DNA of 64,000 nt from Donghicola mangrovi (GTDB lineage Bacteria; Pseudomonadota; Alphaproteobacteria; Rhodobacterales; Rhodobacteraceae), in the NCBI RefSeq assembly GCF_013377535.1, contig NZ_JABCJE010000002.1, forward strand, positions 620,001 through 684,000, in the 5' to 3' direction. Made by a program: the position numbers and the translations under genes. The notes beneath the pieces were generated by a model, which saw nothing but the letters and a program-made list of their open reading frames with translations, was not told where the DNA came from and ran no database searches. Below are positions 17,170 through 24,844 of the stretch, one piece after another (within the stretch, counting starts at the first letter, position 1; every line of letters starts with the position of its first letter).

Positions 17170-17865
17170 ATGATCGAAGAACCGCCCATCCTGCGTATCC
17201 GCCGCAGCTTTCCCCGCCCCACGGCCGCACAGATCGACGCCTTTCGCGGCGTGCCCACGGGCTTTGTCTGTGATGCGATGAACGGCGCGGGGTCGCTGGA
17301 CACCCGCATCGCGCCCGTCGGGGCTGCCCTGACCAGCGGCCCGATCGTGGGCACCGCTTTGGTCGCCGACAACGGGCCTGCGGAAATTCTGGCCACCATC
17401 GCCGCGCTCGAGTTCATTCAGGCCGGTGACATCGTGGTGGCCGCCCTGCACGGGTACCAAGGCACCTCGGCCAGCGGTGATCTGCTGCTGGGGATGATGA
17501 AGAACGCAGGCGCCGCCGGTTTCGTCACCGACGCCCCCATGCGCGACATCGAAGGCATCGAAGAGGTCGGCCTGCCCGCATGGTGCACCGGCCTGAACCC
17601 GAACTCGCCCTACTCCAAGGGGCCGGGCACCGTGGGCGATGCGGCCGCGGTGGGCGGTCAGCGCGTGGGCAGCGGCGACATCATCGTGGCGGATCGCAAT
17701 GGCGTGGTCGTGGTGCCCTTTGACAAGATCGACGCGACCATCACCGCGCTTCAGGGCGTCAAAGCCGCCGAAGCCGATCTGGAAGCCAAGGTCAAAGGCG
17801 GTCTGGCCAAGCTGTTCGATCTGGACGCCATGGAAGCCGAAGGCAAAATCGCCTATTTCGACTAA
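17170..17865 (+). CDS. RraA-like aldolase/decarboxylase-family protein
   Basis: The 231-residue protein of the RraA/HMG-aldolase family has a VVAALHGYQGTSASGDLL loop and GFVTDAPMRDIEGI. In characterised members the conserved Arg-Asp pair (here MRD) binds substrate and the divalent metal. These enzymes cleave 4-hydroxy-2-oxo acids or decarboxylate oxaloacetate; the RNase E inhibitor role is limited to a subgroup. In this operon, a retro-aldol step on a keto acid from sugar-acid breakdown is likely. AGAAAGG lies 9-15 nt before the ATG. Confidence 0.8.
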   Translation: MIEEPPILRIRRSFPRPTAAQIDAFRGVPTGFVCDAMNGAGSLDTRIAPVGAALTSGPIVGTALVADNGPAEILATIAALEFIQAGDIVVAALHGYQGTSASGDLLLGMMKNAGAAGFVTDAPMRDIEGIEEVGLPAWCTGLNPNSPYSKGPGTVGDAAAVGGQRVGSGDIIVADRNGVVVVPFDKIDATITALQGVKAAEADLEAKVKGGLAKLFDLDAMEAEGKIAYFD

Positions 17866-17870
17866 AGCAT

Positions 17871-17898
17871 ACGGGGGCAGGTTTACCCCTGCCCCCGT
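17871..17898. terminator. strong hairpin between convergent genes
   Basis: A perfect 11-bp stem (ACGGGGGCAGG/CCTGCCCCCGT) with a 6-nt loop separates the RraA-like gene (plus) from the unknown gene (minus, ends 17903). Neither side has a clear T-run, so it may be a non-canonical or Rho-assisted bidirectional terminator. Confidence 0.55.
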
Positions 17899-17902
17899 TC
17901 GA

Positions 17903-18502
17903 TCAAAGTGCGTCCATCATCTGGTCCAGCGCATCAAGCCTTGCGTTCAGCTCGAACAGTCGCTGGGGCGTCAGCCGGAATTCATAGAGCTGCCGGATCT
18001 CGGCAATCCCGTAATCGACGATATCAGGGGTCGCGGCCACCTCGGCTTCGGTCACGGGGCCTTCGACGAATTCCGCCTCGATCCCGATTCCCTCAACCAG
18101 CCAGTACGGTCCCAAACCGCCGCCCCCCATCCGGAACCGCGGTGCGGCTGCAAAATGGGCGGGCACCGGAACGCGCGCAATCAGGCGTGCCTCGGGCATA
18201 TCGTCCAGCGGCATCAGGACTGAATTCAGAACCGGCAGCGCCAGAATGCTGTCGATGGTGGCCAAGGGTTTCGGCGTGATTTTGTCGAACAACCGCACGA
18301 ACTGGCGGATGGCATTGGGGCCGCCCGACAGGTCCTCGTGGGTGCACAGACCAAAGGCGAACCGGCTGTTGCCGAGATCAAAGGCGTAAAGCCCCCCGAT
18401 GGATGATGCTACTTGCGACACGTCAGGTCCCCCTTTGCGGCGATGGCCCGTTACGACCATGCCGCCAGAACCGGAAGGGAACGTCAAGGGCAGGAAGTTC
18501 AT
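17903..18502 (-). CDS. conserved-looking protein of unknown function
   Basis: The 199-residue protein has no signal peptide and no clear membrane segment. Its central part has aliphatic strands (LIARVPVPAHFAAAPRFRMGGGGLGPYWLVEGIGIEAEF is its most characteristic region, about residues 105-145). The C-terminal 45 residues look helical or coiled (LRQL-type heptads ending in LDALDQMMDAL). I do not recognise a family. Its ATG overlaps the stop of the 3-hydroxyisobutyrate-dehydrogenase-like gene (ATGA), so it is translated with that enzyme as the third gene behind operator 5. Confidence 0.65.
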   Translation of the reverse strand: MNFLPLTFPSGSGGMVVTGHRRKGGPDVSQVASSIGGLYAFDLGNSRFAFGLCTHEDLSGGPNAIRQFVRLFDKITPKPLATIDSILALPVLNSVLMPLDDMPEARLIARVPVPAHFAAAPRFRMGGGGLGPYWLVEGIGIEAEFVEGPVTEAEVAATPDIVDYGIAEIRQLYEFRLTPQRLFELNARLDALDQMMDAL

Positions 18503-19422
18503 CCTCTGCCTTTCTGTACCTCTTCTGCCATATCCATGCCGTTCAGTTCAGCGATGATATCCCCCAGCATGGGCACGTAATCGCCGCCACGACCGATTGC
18601 CTCGGCGTGGGTATAGTACTGCTTTATCGCGCCAGCCATGATCCCCACGACGCCTGCTTCGGACGCCATGTTGTTGGCATAGCGCACATCTTTGGCAGCG
18701 TTGGTGATGGTGAAAAGATGGGCATTCTTGTCGCGATCCACGGTGTACTTCATGAAGGTATCAAAGAACCCGTTGCCCAAACGGCTGGTCCCGATGACCT
18801 GCCTCACGGTCTGGGGCGCGATTCCGACCTTGGCCCCCAGCACGGTTGCCTCGGCATAAAGGGCGGCATAGCCCATCGCCATAAAGTTCATCAGCAGCTT
18901 CATCTTGTGCCCCGACCCCGTGGGGCCCGTGCGCGTGATGTTGGCCGCCCAACAGCGGATCACGGGCTCGACCTTGGCAAAGGTCTCGTCATCCGCGCCG
19001 ACCATGGCGTCCAGCGTACCGGCCTCTGCCTCTTTGGGGGTCCGGCCTAAGGGCGCATCCACCAGCGTGCCGCCCTTTTCCGCCAATTCCCGCGCCAGTT
19101 TCATGGTCGAGGTCGGGTCCGCCGTAGACGTTTCGATCACGATCAGGCCGGGGCGTGCGCCCGCCAGAATGCCGTCCTCCGCGCGGAACATCGCCTCGAC
19201 CTGTGGCGAATTGGACAGGCAGATGTGGATGATATCGCAGTTCTCTGCCATCTCTTTGGCCGAGGTCACCTCTACCGCGCCCATCCCCTTCAGGCTTTCG
19301 ACGGGCTGGCGGTTGCGGTTGCCCTTGATGTAGAGCGTGTAGCCCTTTTGCACGATGTTCTTGGCCATCCCGTGACCCATGAACCCCACGCCGATGAACC
19401 CGATTACCGGTTTGTCACTCAT
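18499..19422 (-). CDS. beta-hydroxyacid dehydrogenase (3-hydroxyisobutyrate/tartronate-semialdehyde reductase family)
   Basis: The 307-residue protein has the N-terminal dinucleotide motif GFIGVGFMGHGMAKN, the substrate-site DAPLGRTPKEAEAGTL (usually DAPVSGG-type) and the catalytic Lys in GSGHKMKLLMN. The family oxidises 3-hydroxy acids or reduces tartronate semialdehyde. The atypical APLGR substrate loop suggests a specialised substrate. GGGGAGGAAGAG precedes the start. It lies 29 nt after idnO and is translationally coupled to the unknown gene that follows. Confidence 0.85.
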   Translation of the reverse strand: MSDKPVIGFIGVGFMGHGMAKNIVQKGYTLYIKGNRNRQPVESLKGMGAVEVTSAKEMAENCDIIHICLSNSPQVEAMFRAEDGILAGARPGLIVIETSTADPTSTMKLARELAEKGGTLVDAPLGRTPKEAEAGTLDAMVGADDETFAKVEPVIRCWAANITRTGPTGSGHKMKLLMNFMAMGYAALYAEATVLGAKVGIAPQTVRQVIGTSRLGNGFFDTFMKYTVDRDKNAHLFTITNAAKDVRYANNMASEAGVVGIMAGAIKQYYTHAEAIGRGGDYVPMLGDIIAELNGMDMAEEVQKGRG

Positions 19423-19451
19423 GTCTCTTCCTCCCCAGAAAGACGTTTGAA

Positions 19452-20210
19452 TTACAGGCTTGCGGTGATGCCTCCGTCCACGAACAGCGTGTGACCGTTC
19501 ACAAAGCTGGACGCATCAGACGACAGGAAAATACAGGCGCCGACCAGTTCTTCGACCTTGCCCCAACGGCCTGCGGGGGTACGCTTTTCCAGCCAGGCGC
19601 TGAACTCGGGATCAGCAACAAGGGCGGCGTTGAGCGGCGTGTCGAAATAGCCCGGCGCGATGGCGTTGCAGTTTAGGCCGTGCTTGGCCCAGTCGGTCGC
19701 CATGCCCTTGGTCAGGTTGGTGACTGCGCCCTTGGACGCGGTATAGGGGGCGATTCCCGGACGGGCCAGCATCGACTGGACCGACGCGATGTTGATGATC
19801 TTGCCCGTGCCGCGCTTGATCATGTGGCGGGCCACGGCCTGCCCCACATAGAACGCGGAATTCACGTTGGTCCGCATCAGGCGGTCGAAGGCATCGACGG
19901 GAAACTCTTCTAGCGGCGTGCGGTGCTGCATCCCCGCGTTGTTCACCAGAATGTCGATCCCGCGGCCCATCTCATAGGCGTCAACGGCGGCGGCCACCCC
20001 TTTGGCATCGGTGGCATCGAACACCAGCGTGTCCACAGAGGCTCCGGTTTCGCGCAGCGCCTTGGCGGCCTCTTCCAGACGTTCGGGGTTGCGCGCGTTC
20101 AGCACGATCCGCGCCCCCGCCTGCGCCAGACCATGCGCCAAGGCATAGCCGATCCCCATGGACGAGCCGGTGATCAGGGCCGTCCGCCCGCTCAGATTGA
20201 ACAGTTCCAT
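19452..20210 (-). CDS. idnO: gluconate 5-dehydrogenase (5-keto-D-gluconate reductase), SDR family
   Basis: The 252-residue SDR starts with FNLSGRTALITGSSMGIG (cofactor loop residues 14-21) and has NNAGMQHRTPLEEF, the IINIASVQSM serine and YTASKGAV. This matches the Ga5DH/IdnO subgroup, which interconverts 5-keto-D-gluconate and D-gluconate. It is divergent from idnD with a TGGTATACCA site between them, so both steps from L-idonate to D-gluconate are controlled together. The ATG at 20210 has GGGAGGAATT. Confidence 0.85.
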   Translation of the reverse strand: MELFNLSGRTALITGSSMGIGYALAHGLAQAGARIVLNARNPERLEEAAKALRETGASVDTLVFDATDAKGVAAAVDAYEMGRGIDILVNNAGMQHRTPLEEFPVDAFDRLMRTNVNSAFYVGQAVARHMIKRGTGKIINIASVQSMLARPGIAPYTASKGAVTNLTKGMATDWAKHGLNCNAIAPGYFDTPLNAALVADPEFSAWLEKRTPAGRWGKVEELVGACIFLSSDASSFVNGHTLFVDGGITASL

Positions 20211-20269
20211 AATTCCTCCCTCGGTCGGGAAATGGGTGGTTGACAAACCCACCGTTCCCGCATTTTTTG

Positions 20270-20285
20270 AAATGGTATACCATTT
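20270..20285. promoter_or_regulatory. TGGTATACCA operator 5 (16-bp perfect palindrome)
   Basis: AAATGGTATACCATTT lies in the 118-bp region between the divergent idnO and idnD genes. It is the only copy here and could control both directions. Confidence 0.83.
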
Positions 20286-20305
20286 TGGCGGCGATGCAAC
20301 CGCCT

Positions 20306-20330
20306 ACGGTTCGGGGAGGAGACCAACCGT
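20306..20330 (+). promoter_or_regulatory. ribosome-binding-site hairpin of idnD
   Basis: ACGGTT (20306-20311) pairs perfectly with AACCGT (20325-20330). The ribosome-binding site GGGGAGGAG lies in the 13-nt loop, and the first two bases of the GTG start codon fall in the stem. A short stem GGCGG/CCGCC (20287-20304) precedes it. Folding could modulate initiation on the GTG. Confidence 0.4.
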
Positions 20331-21363
20331 GAAAGCGATTTTTGCCCATGGCGCAAAGGACCTGCGCCTGTCCGATTGTGCTGTCGATCCGGTCGGCCCC
20401 ACGGATGTCCGCATCCGCATGGAGCGCGGCGGGATCTGCGGGTCGGACCTGCACTACTTCAACCACGGCGGCTTTGGCACCGTGCGCCTGAAGGAACCGA
20501 TGGTTCTGGGCCACGAGGTTGCAGGCCGCGTGGCCGAGGTTGGCGCCGAGGTGACCAACGTCAAGGTCGGTGATCTGGTGGCGGTGTCCCCGTCCCGCCC
20601 CTGCGGCGGCTGTGTGGAATGCCACCGCGGCCTGCCGAACGAATGCCTGAACATGCGGTTCTACGGATCGGCCATGCCCTTTCCCCATATTCAGGGCGCA
20701 TTCCGTCAGGACATCACCGTCATGGCCAGCCAGTGCCACGTCGCCAATGACCTGACCGCCGGAGAGGCCGCCATGGCCGAGCCCTTGTCCGTCGCCCTGC
20801 ATGCGGTGCGCCGCGCGGGTCAGATGATGGGCGCGCGGGTTCTGGTCACGGGCTGCGGCCCCATTGGGTTGCTGGCGATCCTTGCTGCCCGCCGTGCCGG
20901 CGCGGCCGAGATTATAGCCACCGACATTTCCGACAACTCGCTGGCGATGGCCGCCAAGGTTGGCGCGGATGTCACCCAGAACACCATGACCAACCCCGAT
21001 GCGCTAGCCCCCTTTGCCGTGGGCAAGGGCACCGTGGATGTGCTGTTCGAATGCTCTGGCGCGGCCCCTGCCTTGGCCGGTGCGATCCCTGCCCTGCGCC
21101 CCCGCGGTGTGATCGTGCAGCTTGGCCTGTCCGGCGACATGTCCCTGCCGATGATGCAGATCACCGCCAAGGAATTGGAACTGCGCGGGTCCTTCCGCTT
21201 TCACGAGGAATTCGCTGTGGCCGTCAAACTGATGGGCGCTGGCCTGATCGACGTGAAGCCGCTGATCACCCACGAATTTGCCTTCGATGACTTCCTGACT
21301 GCCTTCGAGACCGCCAATGATCGCACGCAGGCGATCAAGGTGCAGCTGGCCTTTGACGCCTGA
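20329..21363 (+). CDS. idnD: L-idonate 5-dehydrogenase, zinc-type
   Basis: The 344-residue zinc-dependent medium-chain dehydrogenase has the catalytic zinc residues in GGICGSDLHYF and GHEVAG and the structural zinc cysteines in CGGCVECHRGLPNEC. The Rossmann motif is VTGCGPIGLLA. Length and sequence fit IdnD, which oxidises L-idonate to 5-keto-D-gluconate with NAD(P). The start is GTG at 20329, 7 nt after GGGGAGGAG; the open frame extends upstream through the operator without a better start. It leads a five-gene plus-strand operon. Confidence 0.87.
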   Translation: MKAIFAHGAKDLRLSDCAVDPVGPTDVRIRMERGGICGSDLHYFNHGGFGTVRLKEPMVLGHEVAGRVAEVGAEVTNVKVGDLVAVSPSRPCGGCVECHRGLPNECLNMRFYGSAMPFPHIQGAFRQDITVMASQCHVANDLTAGEAAMAEPLSVALHAVRRAGQMMGARVLVTGCGPIGLLAILAARRAGAAEIIATDISDNSLAMAAKVGADVTQNTMTNPDALAPFAVGKGTVDVLFECSGAAPALAGAIPALRPRGVIVQLGLSGDMSLPMMQITAKELELRGSFRFHEEFAVAVKLMGAGLIDVKPLITHEFAFDDFLTAFETANDRTQAIKVQLAFDA

Positions 21364-21373
21364 GGATATCCCC

Positions 21374-22288
21374 ATGACCAAACCCTATACCGGTATCTGG
21401 CCCGTCGCCCCGACGCCCTTCAACCCCGATGGCTCCCTTGATCTGGAGGGCATGAAGCGCGTTCTGGACTGCATGATCGACCAAGGCGTGGACGGCATCT
21501 GTATCCTCGCCAACTTCTCGGAGCAGTTCCTGATTTCCGACGCCGAGCGCGAAACCCTAACCCGTCTTTGTCTGGAACACGTCGCGGGCCGCGTACCGGT
21601 GATCGTGACCATCAGCCATTATGCCACCCCGATCGTGGTGGAACGCGCCCAATTTGCCAAAGACCTAGGCGCGTCGATCGTGATGATGATGCCCCCCTAC
21701 CACGGTGCCCTGCTGAAAGGCACCGCCGATCAGACCTTTGAACAGTTCCGCGCGGTGGGTGAGGTCGGCATCCCAATCATGCTGCAAGATGCCCCTCTGT
21801 CCGGAGTCGATCTGCCCGTCCCCCTCTTGGTCAAGATGGCCCAAGAGATCGAGATGCTGAAGCTGTTCAAGATCGAATGCCCACAGGCCGCGATGAAACT
21901 CCGCGTGCTGATCGAGCAAGGCGGCGATGCCATCGAAGGTCCCTTTGACGGCGAAGAAGCGATCACTCTGCTGGCGGACTTGGACGCAGGCTGTACCGGC
22001 ACCATGACCAGCGCGATGATCCCCGATCTGATCGGGCCGATTGTGCGCTTCTTCCTGCAAGGGAACCGTCAGGCGGCCATCGACGGCTATGCCCACGTCC
22101 TGCCCGCGATTAACCACGAGAACCGCCAGTGCGGCTTCCGCTCGGCCAAGGCCGCGATGATGGAAGGCGGCGTGATCAAGTCCGATTTCTGCCGCCACCC
22201 CATCGCGCCCCTGCACCCCGCGACCCGCGCGATGTTGATGGAGCTACTGCGCCCCCTTGATCCCGTTGTTCTGCGCTGGGGCAAGTAA
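21374..22288 (+). CDS. DHDPS/NAL-family lyase, likely L-2-keto-3-deoxyarabonate dehydratase
   Basis: The 304-residue TIM-barrel protein of the dihydrodipicolinate synthase family has its Schiff-base Lys at residue 166 (KLFKIECP). The start GIWPVAPTPFNPDGSLD and the extended C-terminal part resemble the L-2-keto-3-deoxypentonate dehydratases of non-phosphorylative arabinose pathways more than DapA. That activity gives 2-oxoglutarate semialdehyde. It begins 10 nt after idnD and is joined to the next gene by TAATG. No semialdehyde dehydrogenase lies in the window. Confidence 0.78.
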   Translation: MTKPYTGIWPVAPTPFNPDGSLDLEGMKRVLDCMIDQGVDGICILANFSEQFLISDAERETLTRLCLEHVAGRVPVIVTISHYATPIVVERAQFAKDLGASIVMMMPPYHGALLKGTADQTFEQFRAVGEVGIPIMLQDAPLSGVDLPVPLLVKMAQEIEMLKLFKIECPQAAMKLRVLIEQGGDAIEGPFDGEEAITLLADLDAGCTGTMTSAMIPDLIGPIVRFFLQGNRQAAIDGYAHVLPAINHENRQCGFRSAKAAMMEGGVIKSDFCRHPIAPLHPATRAMLMELLRPLDPVVLRWGK

Positions 22289-23661
22289 TGATCGACGCCG
22301 CCCTATCCGAACTGAAGGCCCTGCTGGGGGACCGTCTGGTCACCACGCAGGCCGACCGCGACCTGCACGGCCAGAACGAAACCTGGTATCCCCTGACCCC
22401 GCCCGACGCCGTCGCCTATCCCGAGACCACGCAAGAGGTCTCGGACATCCTGAAAATCTGCCACGCCCATGATTGCCCCGTGGTGGCCTATGGCGCGGCG
22501 AGTTCTCTCGAAGGGCAGCATCTGGCGACCCGTGGCGGCATCAGCCTTGATATGAACCGGATGAACCGGGTTCTTCAGGTGAATGCCGAGGATCTGAATT
22601 GCGTCGTCCAGCCCGGCATCACCCGTATTGCCCTGAACGAGGAACTGCGCGCCACTGGCCTGTTCTTTCCCGTGGACCCCGGTGCGAATGCCAGCATCGG
22701 CGGTATGACGGCCACCCGCGCAAGCGGCACCACCGCCGTCCGCTATGGCACCATGCGCGAAAATATTCTGGCGCTCGAGGCTGTGATGGCCGACGGCACC
22801 ATTGTCCGCACCGGCACGCAGGCGCGCAAGTCCAGCACCGGCTATGACCTGACCCACTTGCTGGTCGGCTCCGAAGGGACACTGGGGATCATCACAGAAC
22901 TGACCGTCAAACTCCAAGGCATCCCCGAGGCGATCAGCGCCGCCACCTGCCGCTTTCCCACCATCGAGGATGCAGTCAATTGCGTGATCCTGACCATCCA
23001 GACCGGCATCCCCATGGCGCGGATCGAGCTGGTGGACGAGATGATGGTGCGCGGGTTCAACAACTATGCGGACGCGGGTCTGCCCGAAGTCCCGCACCTG
23101 TTCCTTGAATTCCACGGATCGGAAAACGGCGTGGCCGAGCAGGCCGAGATGTTCGGCGCCATCGCCGAGGATTTCGGTGTTGAAGCCTATCAAACCGCCA
23201 CCAAGACCGAGGATCGCAACGCCCTCTGGGCGATGCGTCACAAGTCGCATTATGCCTCGGCCTCATTGGGGAAAACAGGCCACCTGATGCCCACCGACGT
23301 GTGCGTGCCGATCAGCAAACTGGCCGAAGCGGTCGTGCAGGCCCAGAATGATGCGAAGCGGCTGGGGCTGACCTCGACCATCGTGGGGCATGTGGGGGAC
23401 GGCAATTTCCATTCCGGCCTCGCGATTGACCCCACCGACCCCGACCAGATGAAAGCCGCTGAAGAGTTCACCGATGCGCTGGCCAAGACCGCCCTGCGTC
23501 TTGGCGGCACGGTCAGCGGCGAGCATGGCATCGGCCTTGGCAAGATGAAGTACATGACCGCCGAACACGGGGCCGCCGTGGCGCTGATGCGCTCGATCAA
23601 GGCCGCGTTTGATCCGAAAAACATCCTCAATCCGGGCAAAATGCTGCCCCCCGCCGAATAA
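22288..23661 (+). CDS. FAD-linked 2-hydroxyacid dehydrogenase (GlcD/D-lactate dehydrogenase family)
   Basis: The 457-residue protein has an N-terminal PCMH-type FAD domain with VVAYGAASSLEGQH and the VDPGANASIGGMTATRASGT pyrophosphate loop. The C-terminal FAD-oxidase domain has GHVGDGNFH and ends with SGEHGIGLGK. These enzymes oxidise D-2-hydroxy acids (D-lactate, glycolate, D-2-hydroxyglutarate) and pass electrons to the respiratory chain or ETF. In this operon, D-lactate from a diketo-acid split or another D-2-hydroxy acid are candidates. The ATG shares a base with the preceding stop. Confidence 0.85.
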   Translation: MIDAALSELKALLGDRLVTTQADRDLHGQNETWYPLTPPDAVAYPETTQEVSDILKICHAHDCPVVAYGAASSLEGQHLATRGGISLDMNRMNRVLQVNAEDLNCVVQPGITRIALNEELRATGLFFPVDPGANASIGGMTATRASGTTAVRYGTMRENILALEAVMADGTIVRTGTQARKSSTGYDLTHLLVGSEGTLGIITELTVKLQGIPEAISAATCRFPTIEDAVNCVILTIQTGIPMARIELVDEMMVRGFNNYADAGLPEVPHLFLEFHGSENGVAEQAEMFGAIAEDFGVEAYQTATKTEDRNALWAMRHKSHYASASLGKTGHLMPTDVCVPISKLAEAVVQAQNDAKRLGLTSTIVGHVGDGNFHSGLAIDPTDPDQMKAAEEFTDALAKTALRLGGTVSGEHGIGLGKMKYMTAEHGAAVALMRSIKAAFDPKNILNPGKMLPPAE

Positions 23662-23670
23662 GGAGCCCCC

Positions 23671-24822
23671 ATGCTGCCGTTCGAGAATACCGATCCGAAT
23701 GCCACCTTGGTGGGCCGCGTCTGGCGCCCCGAGGTTGGCCCTTGCCTGATCACCCTGCGCGGGGACGAGGTGATCGACATCACCTCCAAAACCGCGCCGA
23801 CCATGCGCGACCTCTTGGAACTGGACGACCCCGCCGCCTATGTGCGCGAAGCCACGGGCGAAAGCCTTGGGTCGCTGACCGACCTTGCGCACCTGAGCAC
23901 CGAAGGCACCGGCGAGGATGTCATGCACTTCCTTGCCCCCTGTGATCTGCAAGCGGTCAAGGCCTGCGGCGTGACCTTTGCCGAGTCCATGGTCGAGCGC
24001 GTGATCGAGGAACAAGCCGCCGGTGACGCCGACCGCGCCGAAGAAATCCGCGCCAAGGTCAAGGACAAGATCGGCGACAGCCTGTCCGGCATCATCCCCG
24101 GCAGCGACAAGGCGATGGAGGTCAAGAAGGTCCTGATCGCCGAGGGCCTCTGGTCCCAGTATCTGGAGGTTGGCATTGGCCCCGACGCCGAGGTGTTCTC
24201 CAAGGCCCAACCCATGAGTGCCATGGGTTTCGGTGCATCCGTCGGCCTGCACCCCGTCAGCAACTGGAACAACCCCGAGCCCGAGATCGTGCTGGCCGTG
24301 AACAGCCGCGGGCAGATCGTCGGCGCGACCCTTGGCAACGACGTGAACCTGCGCGACGTCGAGGGGCGCAGCGCCCTCTTGCTCGGCAAGGCCAAAGACA
24401 ACAACGCCAGCTGTGCCATTGGCCCGTTCGTTCGTCTGTTCGATGACAGTTACGGGATGGAACAGGTCGAAACTGCCGAGCTGACCCTGAAGGTCACAGG
24501 CGAGGATGGATTTGTTCTGGATGGTCATTCCTCGATGACCAAAATCAGCCGCCACCCCGCCGATCTGGCGGCGCAAACCTGCGGGCGGCATCACCAATAT
24601 CCCGACGGGTTCTTCCTGTTTCTCGGAACGCTCTTTGCCCCCATTCAGGACCGCGACAACCCCGGTCAGGGCTTTACCCACAAGGTTGGCGACGTGGTCA
24701 GCATCTCGGAACCCCATCTGGGAGAGTTGCGGAACACCGTTCGCCTGTCCACCGAATGCCCCGAATGGACCTTTGGCACCGCCGCGCTGATGCGCAATCT
24801 GGCGGGCCGCGGGCTGCTGTAA
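23671..24822 (+). CDS. FAH-family protein, likely 2-keto-3-deoxy-pentonate (xylonate) dehydratase
   Basis: The 383-residue protein has an FAH-like catalytic domain with CGVTFAESMVER, NPEPEIVLAVNSRGQIVG (Glu pair) and GNDVNLRDVEGRS (Asp), and ends with PEWTFGTAALMRNLA. The long form resembles XylX of the Caulobacter Weimberg pathway and archaeal keto-deoxy-arabinonate dehydratases, which make 2-oxoglutarate semialdehyde. It sits in the same operon as a DHDPS-type enzyme predicted for the same reaction type, so the two may handle different stereoisomers. AAGGAG precedes the ATG. Confidence 0.78.
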   Translation: MLPFENTDPNATLVGRVWRPEVGPCLITLRGDEVIDITSKTAPTMRDLLELDDPAAYVREATGESLGSLTDLAHLSTEGTGEDVMHFLAPCDLQAVKACGVTFAESMVERVIEEQAAGDADRAEEIRAKVKDKIGDSLSGIIPGSDKAMEVKKVLIAEGLWSQYLEVGIGPDAEVFSKAQPMSAMGFGASVGLHPVSNWNNPEPEIVLAVNSRGQIVGATLGNDVNLRDVEGRSALLLGKAKDNNASCAIGPFVRLFDDSYGMEQVETAELTLKVTGEDGFVLDGHSSMTKISRHPADLAAQTCGRHHQYPDGFFLFLGTLFAPIQDRDNPGQGFTHKVGDVVSISEPHLGELRNTVRLSTECPEWTFGTAALMRNLAGRGLL

Positions 24823-24844
24823 TTTTCTCTGGGAGGAGATTTTG

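Noticed and set aside
23263-24717. Minus-strand open frame of 484 codons over the FAD oxidase and FAH-type genes
   Set aside because: It is an antisense shadow with low-complexity composition.
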